A stretch of DNA of 64,000 nucleotides from Dicaeum eximium (taxonomy: Eukaryota; Chordata; Aves; Passeriformes; Dicaeidae): the NCBI GenBank assembly GCA_013396995.1, contig VWZP01005847.1:142141-206140 (forward strand). Reading direction: 5' to 3'. The notes beneath the pieces are model-generated. The model made no database searches. It had not been told where the DNA came from and worked only from the letters and a program-made list of their open reading frames with translations. The translations under genes were made by a program, and so were the position numbers. Below, one piece after another: positions 11,204 to 24,160 of the stretch. Positions within the stretch are counted from its first letter, which is position 1. Each line of letters begins with the position of its first letter.

Positions 11204-14200
11204 GAAAATGTAAACGCCTGAACTTGTTTACTTGCATTTCTCCCACCCTGACGCTTTTTATCTGTAGCTTTTCTTTTAAAGTACCACGTACCAAGTACTT
11301 TCTCAATTTTATGAGCAGAAGCAATGGACTATGCAGAGTTTTATGGATATTTCAGGGGGTTGGCACTGACTGGAGAGCCGTGCTTATGAATTTCAGTGCA
11401 GCATCAAACTGCCAGAGGGGGTACTCTCTAGGGCAGAGACTATTAGCCCTTGATTTGTGCTTTGCTGAGCCTATTTTAGATGTTATCCCTGGGCAGACAA
11501 GGGCTCTGTTCTGCATTGCAAGGCCCCAATTGACAGGGCACTGACACTGCGGCACCACGGCCTGATTACCCTCTTGTGCTGCCACATTCCAAGGAGTGCT
11601 GATAAGAGTCAAGCATGGACTTCATTTCCTGGACTAGGGAGTGAGATGTGGGTCAAAAGAGCTTTGTCTTGGCATTTTTCAATCACTGTGTTTCTAGCCC
11701 TCACCTTTTAATATATATTATTTTTCAGTTGTGCAAATTAATTTGTTGCTAACTGGGTTGTCATTTCAAGATAACAAATACATTTGAGGACAGTAATTTA
11801 AGAAGTAGCTCTACAGAACTCATATCTGGAAATCAAGATTGATATTAACAGGTCCATGCATAATATTAGTTTACAGTTGGACAAAATCAGTTGGCATTTC
11901 TTAAAGAATTAAATACTTATAAAGGAATTATTCATTTGCTCACTTCTAGACAAAAGTGTCCTGACCTTTCCTCCAAGTTCTCGGAAAGCAGTAGTGATAG
12001 ACAGTACACATCATGAAGGAAAATTGAGAGGTCAGATGAAACTGTAAAATACTACCTTGTAGGCAGTGTGCCACTATTCACTGGCACAGCTATTAACTTG
12101 AGGAAGAAATTTCCCACATATACTTCAATAAAGGCAAGCAGATGCAGCAGGTTATCATATTGTCATGAGGAAAGCTATATGATGTGCAAATATTTTGGCA
12201 GCTTGGAAGACTTCTGCTTTCTCATTTTTATGACCATATCCTTCTCTCAAGGGATAACAGAAATGTGGAGAGACCATTTCTCTCACCTAGCAATATTGAT
12301 CAGTGAAGCTACTGTTTTCAAGAATTTATTTAAAAGTTTGTTCGATTTCTGGAAGCTTTTTGTTTTTTGAAAAAGAAAAAAAATGTATATATATATGTAA
12401 AACTGTAAAACCTTATATCTTAATTTAAAAGCCTGGAGTGCTCACACAAAACACTATAGAAATTACAGTGCACTATAGAAATTTACTCAGTGGACAGAGT
12501 GAAAGTTTATAGGTGCTCTAAGTAAGTTGAGAAAATCCTGACCGAAGAGTCCAAGGCTTGTATTCATGAAATGAAAATTTTATTTAGGAAACAGTAGGTA
12601 TTAAAATGCTTCATTTTCATTTGAAAATAAATTTTAAGCTCTAATTATAACTACACCATCAAATTCCACTAGATCTGTGCTGCTTAGTATTACTTCATGT
12701 TTAGAAGCCTTTCAATGAGGTTTCTGAGCATATAAGACCCATGCTGAGAATTCATCTTCCTCTGAGCATTTTGAAAAAAATCCTTTCTTTAAAAAGCATT
12801 GAGAAACACACTGATATTGCACTTAGAGCATTGGTTTTAGTGTCAGTACTGTAAATGTAAATGATTGTACTGTAAGTCACGATCCATTTGCAGAATCCTT
12901 CTGACAGCAATCTGTACTTCATGGCCTTTTTTGTCTACATTCAGTAATGCTTTCTATTTTAACCAAAACAGTTATGGTGGCAGACTGCACACTTGGGCTT
13001 CGGATGTGGAGCTGTTTTGTCAGGGCATCCTGTTCTCACATTTGAAGTAGAAAATCAGTGCAAGCACTGCTAAAAAACCCATGAGGAAGCTGATTTGGGT
13101 ATTCTCTATTCAGGGCATGAAAGTGTCAGAAAAAAGTTTCTGCAGAGCATGGAGAAATAAAGTCTGTGACAGAGGTTCAAGGGGAAATTGTGAGGAGCAG
13201 GCAGGAATGAAGGGAGCATGGTGGCTGTTTCCATGGCAAAGTCCTGAGTACTTTGGCAAGGGTGCAGTGAGTCCCTGCTGCCCCAGCAATAGCCTGGATG
13301 GAAGGCACACTGTTCATGTGGGAAGAAGCCCATGAGAGGCTGACAAAATCTCTCATTAGACAGGGAGTCTGGTTGTGGGCAGCCATTGTTCCTGGCACTC
13401 AGGATGTCCCCAGACTGCTGTGCTAATAAGGGCTCACGTGTCCTCACACCAGAGTTAGCAGCTGTAGGCAGGGTTGAACATTACCTTAGCTGGCCATTGG
13501 TGCAGGGACAGTAATTCCACAGCAGTATCTTGTTCCTGTACACTCTGGTTGTTCTTTCTGTTCACTTTATTGATTTGCACACAGGTCTCCTAAACCTGGA
13601 CTCTGTTTCATTCACTTCAGCAAGGGTTGGTGTTATTTGAAGAGCGAGAATCCAAATTCAGGTTTCCTGGTTCTTGCAGTCCCTTTTGGGCTCCGCTGTG
13701 TTACCTCTGACTGTGGAAGGATAAATGTATGAGGTGCCTACTCCCTCTGGAGTGTCTTAGGGAAGCCAGTAACTGCAGCTTGCCCAGGTGCAAGTGTGGT
13801 GGCTTGAGCAAATCTACAGTTTCAAGAATTAGCTTAGCTGCCCACAGTTATTTCAAGACCAGCAAAACTAGTTCTGCTTTTAATTTCTTGGCTTTGTTAG
13901 CTTATTTTAGAACTTTGCAGAAATATGCTATTTTGCTACGGTTTATAGAAATAAGTTTACTTATGCTTTTGTGTTTTCTCCATGGAACTTGATTTCTGTT
14001 TTTGCAGAGAGTAGGGGTCTCACAGGATAATCCAATCCTGAAGCAAAAAGTAGCTACAATTGCCAACGAGAATCCGATGCTACAGAAGGCAAGTAGAGCA
14101 GTGCTTGAGGGAAGTGCAGTGAAGGCATTTTTGTCATTTGGAAAGCACAGAAACGTATGACTCACTTCTTTCAAATAGAAGTCTTCCCCAAAGGAAACTA

Positions 14201-14327
14201 CTAGGACAACTAGCTGGTGTTTGTAATTTTGTACACCTCATTTAATGTAACCTTTATCTTGATTTTGAAAAGGTCGGATGGAAGAAGAGAAAGTGGAGCT
14301 GATTGAAAGCAAGTTTTGGGTTGGACA

Positions 14328-14351
14328 TTTGTTTGTTTCTTTCTTTCTTTT
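14328..14351. repeat. (TTTG/TTTC)n microsatellite
   Basis: Short tetranucleotide run of TTTG units followed by TTTC units. Simple slippage sequence. Confidence 0.75.
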
Positions 14352-15729
14352 GCCTTGCCCACAGTGATGCTGTTCAAATTTCACAGGCAGTCTGTGTCTC
14401 TCTGGGCAGAGGTGTTGTAAAGCACATATCTTCAAATCTGCCAGCAGTTTAAGTAGAAAGATCCAGTAAAAGACAATCCTGAGAACTGTATGAGAGAAAT
14501 CATAACTGCTTGCCAATGAAGAATTTGAAAAGGAGGAAAGTTTGAGAAACTCCAAGCTTCCTAAACAAAAAAATCCAAAAGACTTTGAACATCATCCTTT
14601 AGTAGTCAGTCCCTAGAAAATTAATTATTAAAAGATAAGCCACTTTAATAGTTATCTTGTCATAGTATTTTGAAAAAAATAGTTTTTAATAACATTACAT
14701 AGAAACCAGACAATTTAGAGAAGATGGGAATTAACATGAAGAATTCCAATCGGAAATGAGTGAGGGATACAGAGACCAGTTAAGACTGAGAGGAATGCTA
14801 CTAACGGTTGCTGGACTGTGTGCATAAATACGCAGGTGAGTAAGAGCTTAAATTAAAAGACAGAAATATATTCATTGCCATAGTTGTTTCCAGTTGGAGG
14901 GAATATAAAATAGTTAATCATAGACACTGAGATTTGTTACCTCAGTTTTAGGCTAATTTCATATTTCTCAGAAAAACCTTGTCCCTTATCATATTAGTTA
15001 CATTTGTAATTTCCTTGTTTTTTTCACTCCTATATTGCAGAATAACAGGCCTAATTTTCTTTTTCTTGTTTCCACCACAAATTAATCTTTACTTTCCACT
15101 CAATTTATTTGTGACTGAGAATCATGTCAAATGTGACACTATTTGTGTAATTTATCTCTTTTAAAAACAAAATCAGAAATAAAAAAGCAAATTGATTAGC
15201 AATTCTCTCTCCTTAAATGCAATAAGGAATATTGTTAAAAAGTTATTATAATACCCATTTGAGCCTTCTAGAGCTATTAAAAACTTACATTTCACATTCA
15301 ATTTTACAATACACGTGCTACAGAGTACATGTGTGCACTAACAATTGATTGGGTACTGTCTGCACAAATGTCATTTTTGCTGTTTAATTAGATGCCTCTG
15401 AATGTAAACTTAAAATTCTTTTATTTTTCTCACTGAGGATCTCTGCAGCTTGGGGGAACTTGTATCCTGCTTTTTTATTCTCCATTTCAGGGGTCAAGAG
15501 GGACAGTAAAACTCTTAAAAAATATTTCAGTTCATCAATATTCCAATGAACATTGTGCCTGACAGTAATTTGCTCAAGCCTTTGTCACATGTCTTTTATA
15601 TAGCTGATGCTTGCTTCCAAGTAATTTTAAAAATATTTTTCCTGTCTTGACAGGGTTGAAAGTTTCTTATTTTTCAAGCTGAAATAAATTGGTCAAGCCA
15701 TGACTTTTCCTTTGAAAAGAAAAATTTCA

Positions 15730-15759
15730 AAAATCTTAGGAGGTATTTCCTAAGATTTT
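15730..15759. repeat. Perfect 12-bp inverted repeat (hairpin)
   Basis: AAAATCTTAGGA at 15730-15741 is the exact reverse complement of TCCTAAGATTTT at 15748-15759, leaving a 6-base loop. Chance occurrence of a perfect 12-bp stem with so short a loop is low in 64 kb. It is too short for a microRNA precursor, and no function is assigned. Confidence 0.7.
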
Positions 15760-15903
15760 CAATAGTCATATAGTCCAAAAGTTCAAAAGAAAGAATGAAA
15801 CAACAGTGATAAAGGAGATGGAAGCAAGTGTCTTTGTAAAGGATATAAGAGAACAAACCAGATTAACTCAGTGGGTTCAGCTGAACGTGGTTTGGCTTGC
15901 TTA

Positions 15904-15949
15904 TACTTTGTCCTTTTTCCTTCTTCTACTTTGTCCTTTTTCCTTCTCA
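15904..15949. repeat. 23-base tandem duplication, pyrimidine-rich
   Basis: TACTTTGTCCTTTTTCCTTC occurs at 15904 and again at 15927, two copies with a 23-base period and near identity. A recent local duplication is the simplest reading. Confidence 0.85.
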
Positions 15950-17609
15950 ATCAAGTATCTCAGTCTTATCTGATACAATTAATCCTTCCATCTATGATAT
16001 TATTCAGTATTTAAGGATTACAGACAGCCCAAAATCTAGCAGAATCAATGAACTGAAGAACAGTCTCTTCAATATAATCTCTCATAGAAATTTCTGTGGG
16101 GATTTTCAGCTGATAAACTATGGATTTACTTAAAGTGGGCATTGCATCAGTGTGAAGTAACCCTCTGATTTGAATATTTCTGAACTTTGCAGGGTTCTGA
16201 AACACACATCTTATATAAATACATCTTGTCTAAGACTGAATTATAGCCAGCTCCAGGCAAGGAACAGGTAATACTTATATTGCCTCTGGAGCAGTCCAAA
16301 AGTGAAATTAACTCTCATGTCCAAAGACTTGTGCCAAGTTTTTTACTATTATATTGTAATGGTGGAGGTGTGCTTTCTCCAGTCATCCATCTATTCCAGG
16401 CCTTGAACAGTTTACACAAGTTATTGAAAGACACTTCTGAAAGGTAATCCCATATCCTGTATAATTCCTGATGAAAGGCTTCCTGCCAAGGCTCTATACC
16501 TTCATGGTTTTGGATAGTTCTTCTCCCTGCCAAAACCCCCTGAATATACATTTTTGTGGATTTTTTCTTTTGTTTTGCACCTCTGACTGCATCATTCACC
16601 TGTGTTATTTAATGAAAGAGGTAAGAATTAAGAGATAAGTCTTTCTATGAGGTAGTTTTCAAATCAGATGGATAAATCATGTGCTCTTGCAGAAGGTTAA
16701 CTTTTGACTTCTTAATAGTTTACAGTTTCCAGAGCTCCTCTGAGAAATTAGCATTCAGAAGCAAGAAGGGATAGTTTGTGACTCATTAATTTCTTGATTC
16801 TCTTAGAGTGTGATGCATGGATCGCTCATCAATTTTATGGGGTAATGTATCATGCAACTTATAAATATCTCATTATCTTCTCTATGCAAACACGTGTATC
16901 AGAAATGCAGCAGCTGAATGCATGCAGGATTTATATTTCCCTAGGGAAAATTAAAACTTCAGACTCATTATAGCAACCCTGGACCCTGTTGGTTGGCATA
17001 CCAAGAATCACCTGCTTTGCCGAGCGCTTCTTAAGGGTTCAGGGTGGCAGTAAATGTATCCTAATCAGGGTGTTAAGCAAGTATTTGGCTTAATCACAGG
17101 CAAATAAATGTTTTTCTTATTTTTTATGAGAACTTCTTGCATTTCTCCCTTTTACTGTGTGATAAAAGTTACATTAATACATGAGGAAACACAAGCAAGA
17201 GCCATGCAACAACATTCTTGCAATTCAACATTCTTGTTATTTTTTAACTTTTTACTACTACTAATTTTCATCCCAAATACTCAGTAAATATATGTTTAAT
17301 CAAAAGCAGAGGTATAGTAAGATAGAAAATGGGAGATTTTAATAAAGAAGACTGAAAAACCTCTCTCTTTTGGAAACCCAATAATTTCACAGAGGCATTA
17401 TTGATTGTGAGAGTTATTTTTAGGGACCTACCATCTCAGTAACAATCAGAAAGAATCAAGTGTGAGGAATTTATAGGAAAATAACAGAAAACTATAAAAT
17501 AGTGAAGTGTATGTTTGCAGGTCTATAGTTCATGCATATTTTGAACTGTGTTTAATCGTCAATAAATTAAATTAATTTCCCTAAGTCAAGTCAAGTTTTT
17601 TTTCCCACA

Positions 17610-17767
17610 GCAAAAACTGAAGTGTGATCTCTCCCTGTCCTTATTTCTACCCATAAGCTTTTTTTTTTTTCCCCCTCAATTTTCACCCCTGTCCTTTTTA
17701 GGCAGAGGGATATGATAGAAAATCTTGGCAAGCGCCCAACAGCCAGCCAAGGTTAACCCACAACAGA
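17610..17767 (+). mobile_element. Endogenous retroviral LTR fragment (3' end), sense
   Basis: CTGTCCTTATTTCTACCCAT, a T/C-rich stretch, a GTCCTTTTTAGGCAGAGGGA block and CAGCCAGCCAAGGTTAACCC ending CACAACA follow the order of the R/U5 end of a common bird LTR, which closes in CCAAGGTCAACCCACCACA-like sequence. The terminal CA at 17766-17767 is the likely LTR edge. The 5' edge is uncertain. The downstream sequence shows no primer-binding site or viral genes that I can recognise, so it is treated as a solo or truncated LTR. Confidence 0.65.
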
Positions 17768-18145
17768 TGACACAAATGGATGACACAGAGATGGCAGACA
17801 TGGAGGAGATGGGCATATAATAATTCTAAAATCATTAATGCCATGACAAAAGGAGGCACTGCATGCTGCCTCTTCAAATACAAGAACTAGGGGCATGAAA
17901 TTAATCTGAGAAGTCCATTTCAAAACAGAAAAAAGACATTTTTCATGAGATTGGAATGAGAAGATCTGAGCTTGCTGTTAAGCAATTTTGTGAGTGATTA
18001 AAGGTTACGTTGTCTCTGGGAGGAAATGGACAAGTGCTTGGAAGAAGCATCTATTGGGGTTAGTAACCCAGAAATCACATAGGGCTCTGTAAATTATCCC
18101 AATGGAAAACATCTGGAGGCTAGGACAGTACTCAGGGGAATCTTG
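17768..18145. other. Unique non-coding sequence
   Basis: Nothing recognisable between the LTR end and the CR1 3' end. Confidence 0.5.
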
Positions 18146-18280
18146 TTCAGGTAAGGTTATGGATGGGGCTCTGAGCAACCTGATCTAGTGAAAGCTGTCC
18201 CTGCCCATGGCAGAGTTTTATTAGATGGTCTTTAAAGGTTCCTTTCAACCCACACAATTCTGTGGTTTTATGTGGTTGTC
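18146..18280 (+). mobile_element. CR1 LINE 3' end, sense
   Basis: Sense-strand CR1 3' untranslated end: GGATGGGGCTCTGAGCAACC, TGATCTAGTGAAAGCTGTCC and CTGCCCATGGCAGAG, then GATGGTCTTTAAAGGTTCC and TTTCAACCCACACAATTCTG with a TTTTATG tail. It is 5'-truncated to the last approximately 130 bases and carries no coding sequence. Confidence 0.9.
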
Positions 18281-19149
18281 CCTGTTTTCAGCCTCATCAA
18301 GTGGGTGGCTATAGCCATTGATAGAAACAGAATACAAAATCAGATGAATTCTTGGAATTACACAATGCTGATGTTATTTAGACAAGATGTAAGAATGAAA
18401 CTTGTAGATAGCTCGTAGATCTCACTCAAATTTCTGAGAGGAAAAGTCCAATGTTCATAGTTCAGGGGAGAGAAAGGGGATGAAGATTGGTCCTGGAAAA
18501 TGCATCAGCTCTGACATCCCCTTTGTCCATACAAGCAGACGTCTGGGTACAAATGGTGAGCAATATCACTTTGAAAGCATGCTCTGAAGAGGCTGTATAA
18601 ACATTGACAAATACAATCTTTCAAAATATTGAGAATAGGAGCAAAGTGCAACACAAAAAAAATGTCTCTTTGCTACATCATTTCTAGTAAGTTTTCTTCA
18701 AAGTTTAGGTAATTTAGGTAAACTTGCACCAGTGAAAGGAGCAAGTAGTTTAGAGGCAGGCACTCCAACACTTGAAATACATTAAAATTACCTCAAGGAT
18801 GTGTGCAACCAGGCAGGCATTTTGGCACTATTTATTTTTATAAATAAAAAATTTTAAATAAATAAATTTTTATTTGGTACAGTATTTTTATTTTGCTTTG
18901 AATGATAACATATTTTTTTCTTTTAACCTGTTGCATTCAATCTTCCATTGAATTAATTATCCAAAATTAGTGTCTGAATGAGTGTGCTGTGAGGGACATG
19001 GGAGCTGAAGTTTTTACACCACAGCCTAAACTATTATTCAAGTATTGAAAAATACATTGGTCATATTCTTATTGAGGAAGATAAAATTACATCCATATTT
19101 CTTAAAATATAAGGTCTTTTTCATCAAGCTTTATGAATTTTCCTTATTT
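18281..19149. other. Unique non-coding sequence
   Basis: No gene. It contains an AT-rich near-palindromic stretch around 18835-18880 built of A and T runs, best read as low complexity. Confidence 0.55.
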
Positions 19150-19600
19150 AGAATCAGAGAACCATTTAGAAAAGACCTGTAAGATCACTGAGTCCAACCA
19201 TAAAGTTAACCCTGCCAATTCCACCACTAAACCATGTCCCTAAGTGCCACATCTTCATGTCTTTTAAATACCTCCAGTGATTGTGACTCCACCACTTCCT
19301 TGGGCATGCTGTTCCAGTGCTTGATAACTCTGTGATGAAGAAATTTTTCCTAACATCCAATCTAAACCTCTCCTGGCCCCACCTGAGGCCATTTCCTTTT
19401 TGTCCTGTCACTTGTTACCTCTGAGAAGGGCCAACCCCCACCTTGCTACAATCTCCTGTCAGGCAGTTGTAGAGAAAGTTAAGGTGCCACTCCTTGTCTC
19501 TTTTTCTCCAGGCTAAACAACACTGGTTCCCTCAGCTGCTCCTCATAAGGCTTGTGTTCCAGGCCCTTCTCCACCTCTGTTGTTTTTCTTTGGGTATGCA
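19150..19600 (-). mobile_element. CR1 LINE 3' end, antisense
   Basis: Reverse-complement CR1: starts near GAATCAGAGAACCATTTAG, then GATCACTGAGTCCAACCATA, CCATGTCCCTAAGTGCCACA and TCCACCACTTCCTTGGGCA, followed by GAAGAAATTTTTCCTAACAT and a block matching the end of ORF2 (CTCCAGGCTAAACAACACTG, CAGCTGCTCCTCATAAGGCT). It fades at about 19600. It belongs to a different CR1 subfamily from the 5902-6250 copy, judging by the different 3' block. 5'-truncated and dead; the frame open on the minus strand at 19166-19411 lies inside it and is not a host gene. Confidence 0.93.
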
Positions 19601-22600
19601 AATCTAATTATCATCTAACCAGCTCTGAAAAACTCAACTTGCACTTACCATTTCCAAGTATTTTGACAGCTTTGTACAGAAAGGTTACTCACTACGGCTG
19701 GTAAATACTGATTTCATCCCTGATTTCTCTTAGAACTGCTTACTGTGTGCCAGAGGGTTTTTGCAGTTTACTACTCATTGCTTTAAAGTAACTGTACAAT
19801 ATGACAGAATTCAGAGGTATCCTTTACAGAGTCCACCCAAAATAAGAACTTCAGCATGGAATTCTGCACAGTTTTTTTTACACAAAGAACTTACTTTATT
19901 CTTTGCAATTCTGTCCTTTGTCATGTTCCTTGAGTACTTTGATCAACTGTTTGCCTTACAGACTTTGCCAAACTTCTTGCTACTGATGTGCTTGAAGAAA
20001 GATTTTATATTTAGTTTAATTCCCTTTGACAGTTGCTCTTCAAACCCTATTTTGGGCTCTCTTGGTTATGTTTTTATAGTTAATCTGCCAGGGTTCATGA
20101 TAACTTCATTCTTCTTTGACACAGCTTTAACAAATTAGAAACTTGTTTCTAATTACCTCCCCAACCTGCTGTTCAGTCATCATGAGTTTTCTACCCTTTC
20201 TAAAAATACCTTCCAAAAAATCTGTGGTAAGCATTCATCAGTGTTGCTCCTTCAACAATCTCCACACTGACTGTCAGGTTTTAATTCTCTTAGCTGCTCA
20301 TTTTAAACAAGTTTTTTTGTCTTTGTGTGGCTCTACCCCCTGAAATAGAGCAAAATTGTGGTGTATCCCTTTGTCTTTTGTTGCTCCTGTAAGGGCAGAA
20401 TTTATCTTGATTCACATGTGCAGTTTTGAGCCAAGTCACATGTGACAGTGGGGACAAGGTTAAGGGAAGTGTCCTGGTTTGTGGGCTGCCTTGACAGCTG
20501 CTTCAGGATGTACTTACCAATGGCCTTGTAAAAATGTGATCTCTGTGTCACGTACCAGTGTGAATCTTCATAAGGGTAATTACTGTTCTCCCCTTTTCTG
20601 CCCTTTCTGCCTCTGATCTCCCGTGGGATAGCAGTGAGTGCTGCCATCCTATCTAGGTGGTCACTAATGTCTCATGTTCTTCCTATTTGGGCCTCGAATT
20701 TTGGTCTCTAAGGATGTCAAAGCACTTGATCAGGTGGATAGTTTGTCAGTTTTGATTTTTATCAATTTGTGCTTCTCCAGTCCAGTGACTGTGGGGAGGA
20801 TGAGCGTAGGCATGAGAATGTGAGACAGGAAGGCAGCAGCAACAGATTCAGGGAAAGGGGTTCTTGCTCCAGGAATACAGATTTTCTCTACAGTCAGAGA
20901 AGAAAGAGGAGCTCTTCTAAGGAGCATTTAGTCCTACGTTCTTTAAAACAAGACTAGCCAATTTATTCTTAAACTTAGATGGGCTGCTTCTTAGTTATTT
21001 TTCCAATGGCAAAATATACATTTGAGGTCTTGCTAATGAGGGATCTAAGTGCCTAAAGTATGTCTTCAGGGAATAGAGGTCTGTGATGTAGACTGATTGG
21101 TTTGGTCTCCTTTCCCCTGATGAAAGTGGTCCAATTAAATCTTGTAATTGTTGAGGACAGAGGTCCTTAGCTGGTAGGGTTCACAAGGGGAGGGCAACAA
21201 ATGGGATACATTGCTTCTTGTGCTTGGTCTAAGGACCTATTTTTATATGAAGTAGTTAAAGAGTAATTGAAATACTTGGAATAGAGATTGTCTGTCAACA
21301 ATTAACTCTATTTCTTAGCTCTCTCAGTCTTGCACCAGTACTGCTTAAGCTTGGAAGCACAGTTCCAGGTGCTCAAAGGATTTTGAAATCAAGATTTTGA
21401 GAGGTAAAAGCTTTACTCTTTTCAGGGATAATGGAACACTTCTTTACATAAAGAGAGAGAGAGATACATGAGGATGGGAAAAATAGAATGGAAGTTGTAT
21501 TTTTATACCTTATGCTTATAAAAGGACTTAATTCCCCTTAAGCAGCTCAGAAGAGTTAGTAATTTAAGAAATACATACCAGTTATACGGATTCAGCAACA
21601 GAAATAACTGGGTTTGTGTAACATCTAAAGCTTAATAAGTGATTAATTCAAGACTCTTTCTGTGAGACAGTGAGCTTTATGTGCCACTCCATTTGGAAAT
21701 GTGCAGGCACTAAACCATCTCTGGTTTAAAGGTAAGGGAAACCATGGCAGCCCATGACAGCTGATGAACAGCCTATAAGTACATAAAAGATGCTTCAGCA
21801 GCTGCTGTGACTTAGCAAATTTAAAATCAACTTTCTTATGCATTAGAAGTTGAAAGTACAATTTTATTTTTAATGTTCCAAATAATGCATGTCTTTGCAG
21901 GTTTTGGTCAATTTCAAATTTAGTAGACATTCCTCAGAGAACCAGTATTACTGCCTGAATTGTTTCATGCTAGGCTAGAAGTAGCTCCTTGTGGGCTTCC
22001 TAAGAACAGAGTGTGCTGTTTTGTTCTGGATCTTTTTTATGACCATACTCAGAGGAAGTACTTAATGGGTGGCAATTCACAAATTTGAAGTCAGTTTTCA
22101 GTGTATATGACTCTGTGCACATTTCAAAAGCAACATCGTAGGGATTTAAATTGTTACCTTTAAAGACAGGAAAAGTAGAAAGTTTTATAGTACTTTCACT
22201 TAGCAAAAATATTAAGCTTCCACTGGTAGTGTGTTCCTGTTTAAGCAGCCCAGTGAAGCTGCTTAAACTGACAACTTCCTCTACAGCCAGAATTATTCTT
22301 ATCTGCAATCTCATGTATCAAAGCATTTATATTCTTTTGTTCCATTTCATATCATGTAAATTTTCATTCTGAAGTGTCTGGGCAGATTTCTGGAATTCAG
22401 AAAGTATTGGGACTAGCATCCATCATATCTATTCTTGCATCTATTCTTTATGGGAAAAATGAAAATAGTGGAGGTGCTTTGAGTTTATAAATGAAATCAA
22501 AGCTGAAAATAGCTTTTGCACAAAGAGATGCCCTTTTGTTATTCAGGAAATGCATTCCAAACAGTTAGCCCTGGAGAAAATGATGCCTCTAGTGCAGATG

Positions 22601-23966
22601 AGCTTTACCCTCACTGTAGAAAATTTCAGCATGTCAGAGTAGCACTGCTGTTGGCAGCGTTACTAATGTTGGCCTTTCACTTATCCTTGCTTGAAACAAT
22701 GACGTACTTGAAGACAATATCTGAGTCCTTGGGAAAGAATAAATATTGTACAGAGAGCTGGTTCAGGAAGCAGAGGACAGTTTTGCTTCCCAAACAGTAG
22801 AAAATGATGTTTGAAGGAGGTGCTATAGCATTTTGAACTTCCTAGTGTTTTCTAAGTGCTGAAGGCTACGAAACCAAATCTGCAGTGTTACCTCACTCGG
22901 CTCTGAATTCTTTGTGAGATAATGTGGTCACTGCCCACTGGCGTGAAATGGAGGACTTCATGTCACTGAAGGAGAGCAATGCAGCTGACAGACTGATGTC
23001 ACTGCTGGCTGCCTCCAGCTAAAAGGATTATTTCAGGCTGACTCCTAGGTCTATCCTGGTAGAACACCAGCTCTAAAGCCATACTTTGGCTAAATAGAAA
23101 TACTAACTAGCTAAGAAACAAGACCTAGCTTTTTCCTGGCTAGAGGAATTGCTCTTCTGGTATGAGTAACTCGCAGCAGCCTGGCCATTAAAAGTAGCTT
23201 AAGGATTAGTCTGTCACCTTCTGATATCCTGCCCTTGATCTAAATAAACAAATAAATAACATCCCTACAAATATCCAAGAATTACTCTCCAATACAGATT
23301 TTTCTCCTAAGCTGTGTACGTTAGTTTTAATCCTGTGGGAGTTACTTTTCTGTAACCATGTCTGGGATTTGGCCCTTAATAGTGACTGAGTCTTCACTCT
23401 GTAATGTAGGTCAAGAGAAGAAATTAAATGATGACATTGTGCTTGCTTGCTGTGGCATCCCCCAGGAGTTGGTATGGTCCCTACTGATTGCCTTGAATCA
23501 TTAATCAAAGGGAAACTGCATTGCACAGCCTACAATGTATTCTCAGCAGGCACATGCATTGATGATGCTGCACCATGAAAAAGACTTAATTGCATTGACA
23601 GTACATTTTTTTCACAGTTTAGAGTGTTTATCAAAATTGTGCTTGTAGCATCTAAAAATAGTGTAATTAATGCAGCTTTTGGCCTCTTCACACAGTGTTT
23701 TCTTTTTAGTTTCTTCTGTTAAAGAAGACAGCTGTTTGCTAGGAAAACAAATTCATCTTTTTTCCTTCTCTCTCTCGCCTCCTGTTTTCTATCTGAGTGC
23801 ATCAGTAGGAGGCTCACAGTTTGTTGTAAATGTTCATTCACAGTTTCTGCAGATTCCTACATTCATATTCACAAAGGCAGAATATTTCAAGATGTCCTTC
23901 ATATCAAGTTGCTGCTACTTCACATTAGACATGAGGAATACAAAATATAGGCATTGCTTCCAGAGG
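19601..23966. other. Unique non-coding sequence
   Basis: No recognised exon or repeat family. An 11-bp hairpin at 22239-22268 and a short GA run at 21451-21464 are the only structures noted. Frames such as the 125-codon one at 19761-20138 show low-complexity hydrophobic translation without a domain. Confidence 0.5.
22239..22268. repeat. Perfect 11-bp inverted repeat (hairpin)
   Basis: GTTTAAGCAGC at 22239-22249 pairs exactly with GCTGCTTAAAC at 22258-22268 across an 8-base loop. The pairing does not extend usefully outward, so a microRNA precursor is unlikely. Confidence 0.65.
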
Positions 23967-24160
23967 CAAAACAACACAAACAAACAAACAGAAACCCACA
24001 AAAAAACCCACAAAAACCAAAACAAAACCAAACCAAAAAATGCACCAAAAAACCCCCAAAACAAAACAAAATAAAACACTACAAAACTAAAAAAAAAAAA
24101 TTAAAAACAAACAAACAAACAAAAAAAAAACCCACCAAAACCAAACAAACCCAAACAATA
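23967..24160. repeat. A-rich AAAAC/AAACC low-complexity block
   Basis: About 190 bases composed almost only of A and C on the plus strand (AAACAAAC, CCAAAACAAAACC, AAAAACCCC units). No retroelement body was recognised immediately upstream, so it is not clearly a poly(A) tail. Frames through it are composition artefacts (Lys/Asn/Thr on plus, Phe/Val/Leu on minus). Confidence 0.85.

Larger units (their letters stand above)
10541..17609. other. Unique non-coding sequence
   Basis: About 7 kb without a recognised gene or repeat family. It contains short simple repeats, a 23-base tandem duplication at 15904-15949 and a 12-bp hairpin at 15730-15759, annotated separately, plus a 13-base direct repeat (CACTATAGAAATT at 12452 and 12471). 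The open frames are chance-length and show no conserved domain. Confidence 0.5.

Noticed and set aside
18835..18880. AT-rich inverted repeat
   Set aside because: Made only of A and T runs, where imperfect self-complementarity is expected.
19166..19411. 81-codon minus-strand frame
   Set aside because: Lies inside the antisense CR1 fragment at 19150-19600.
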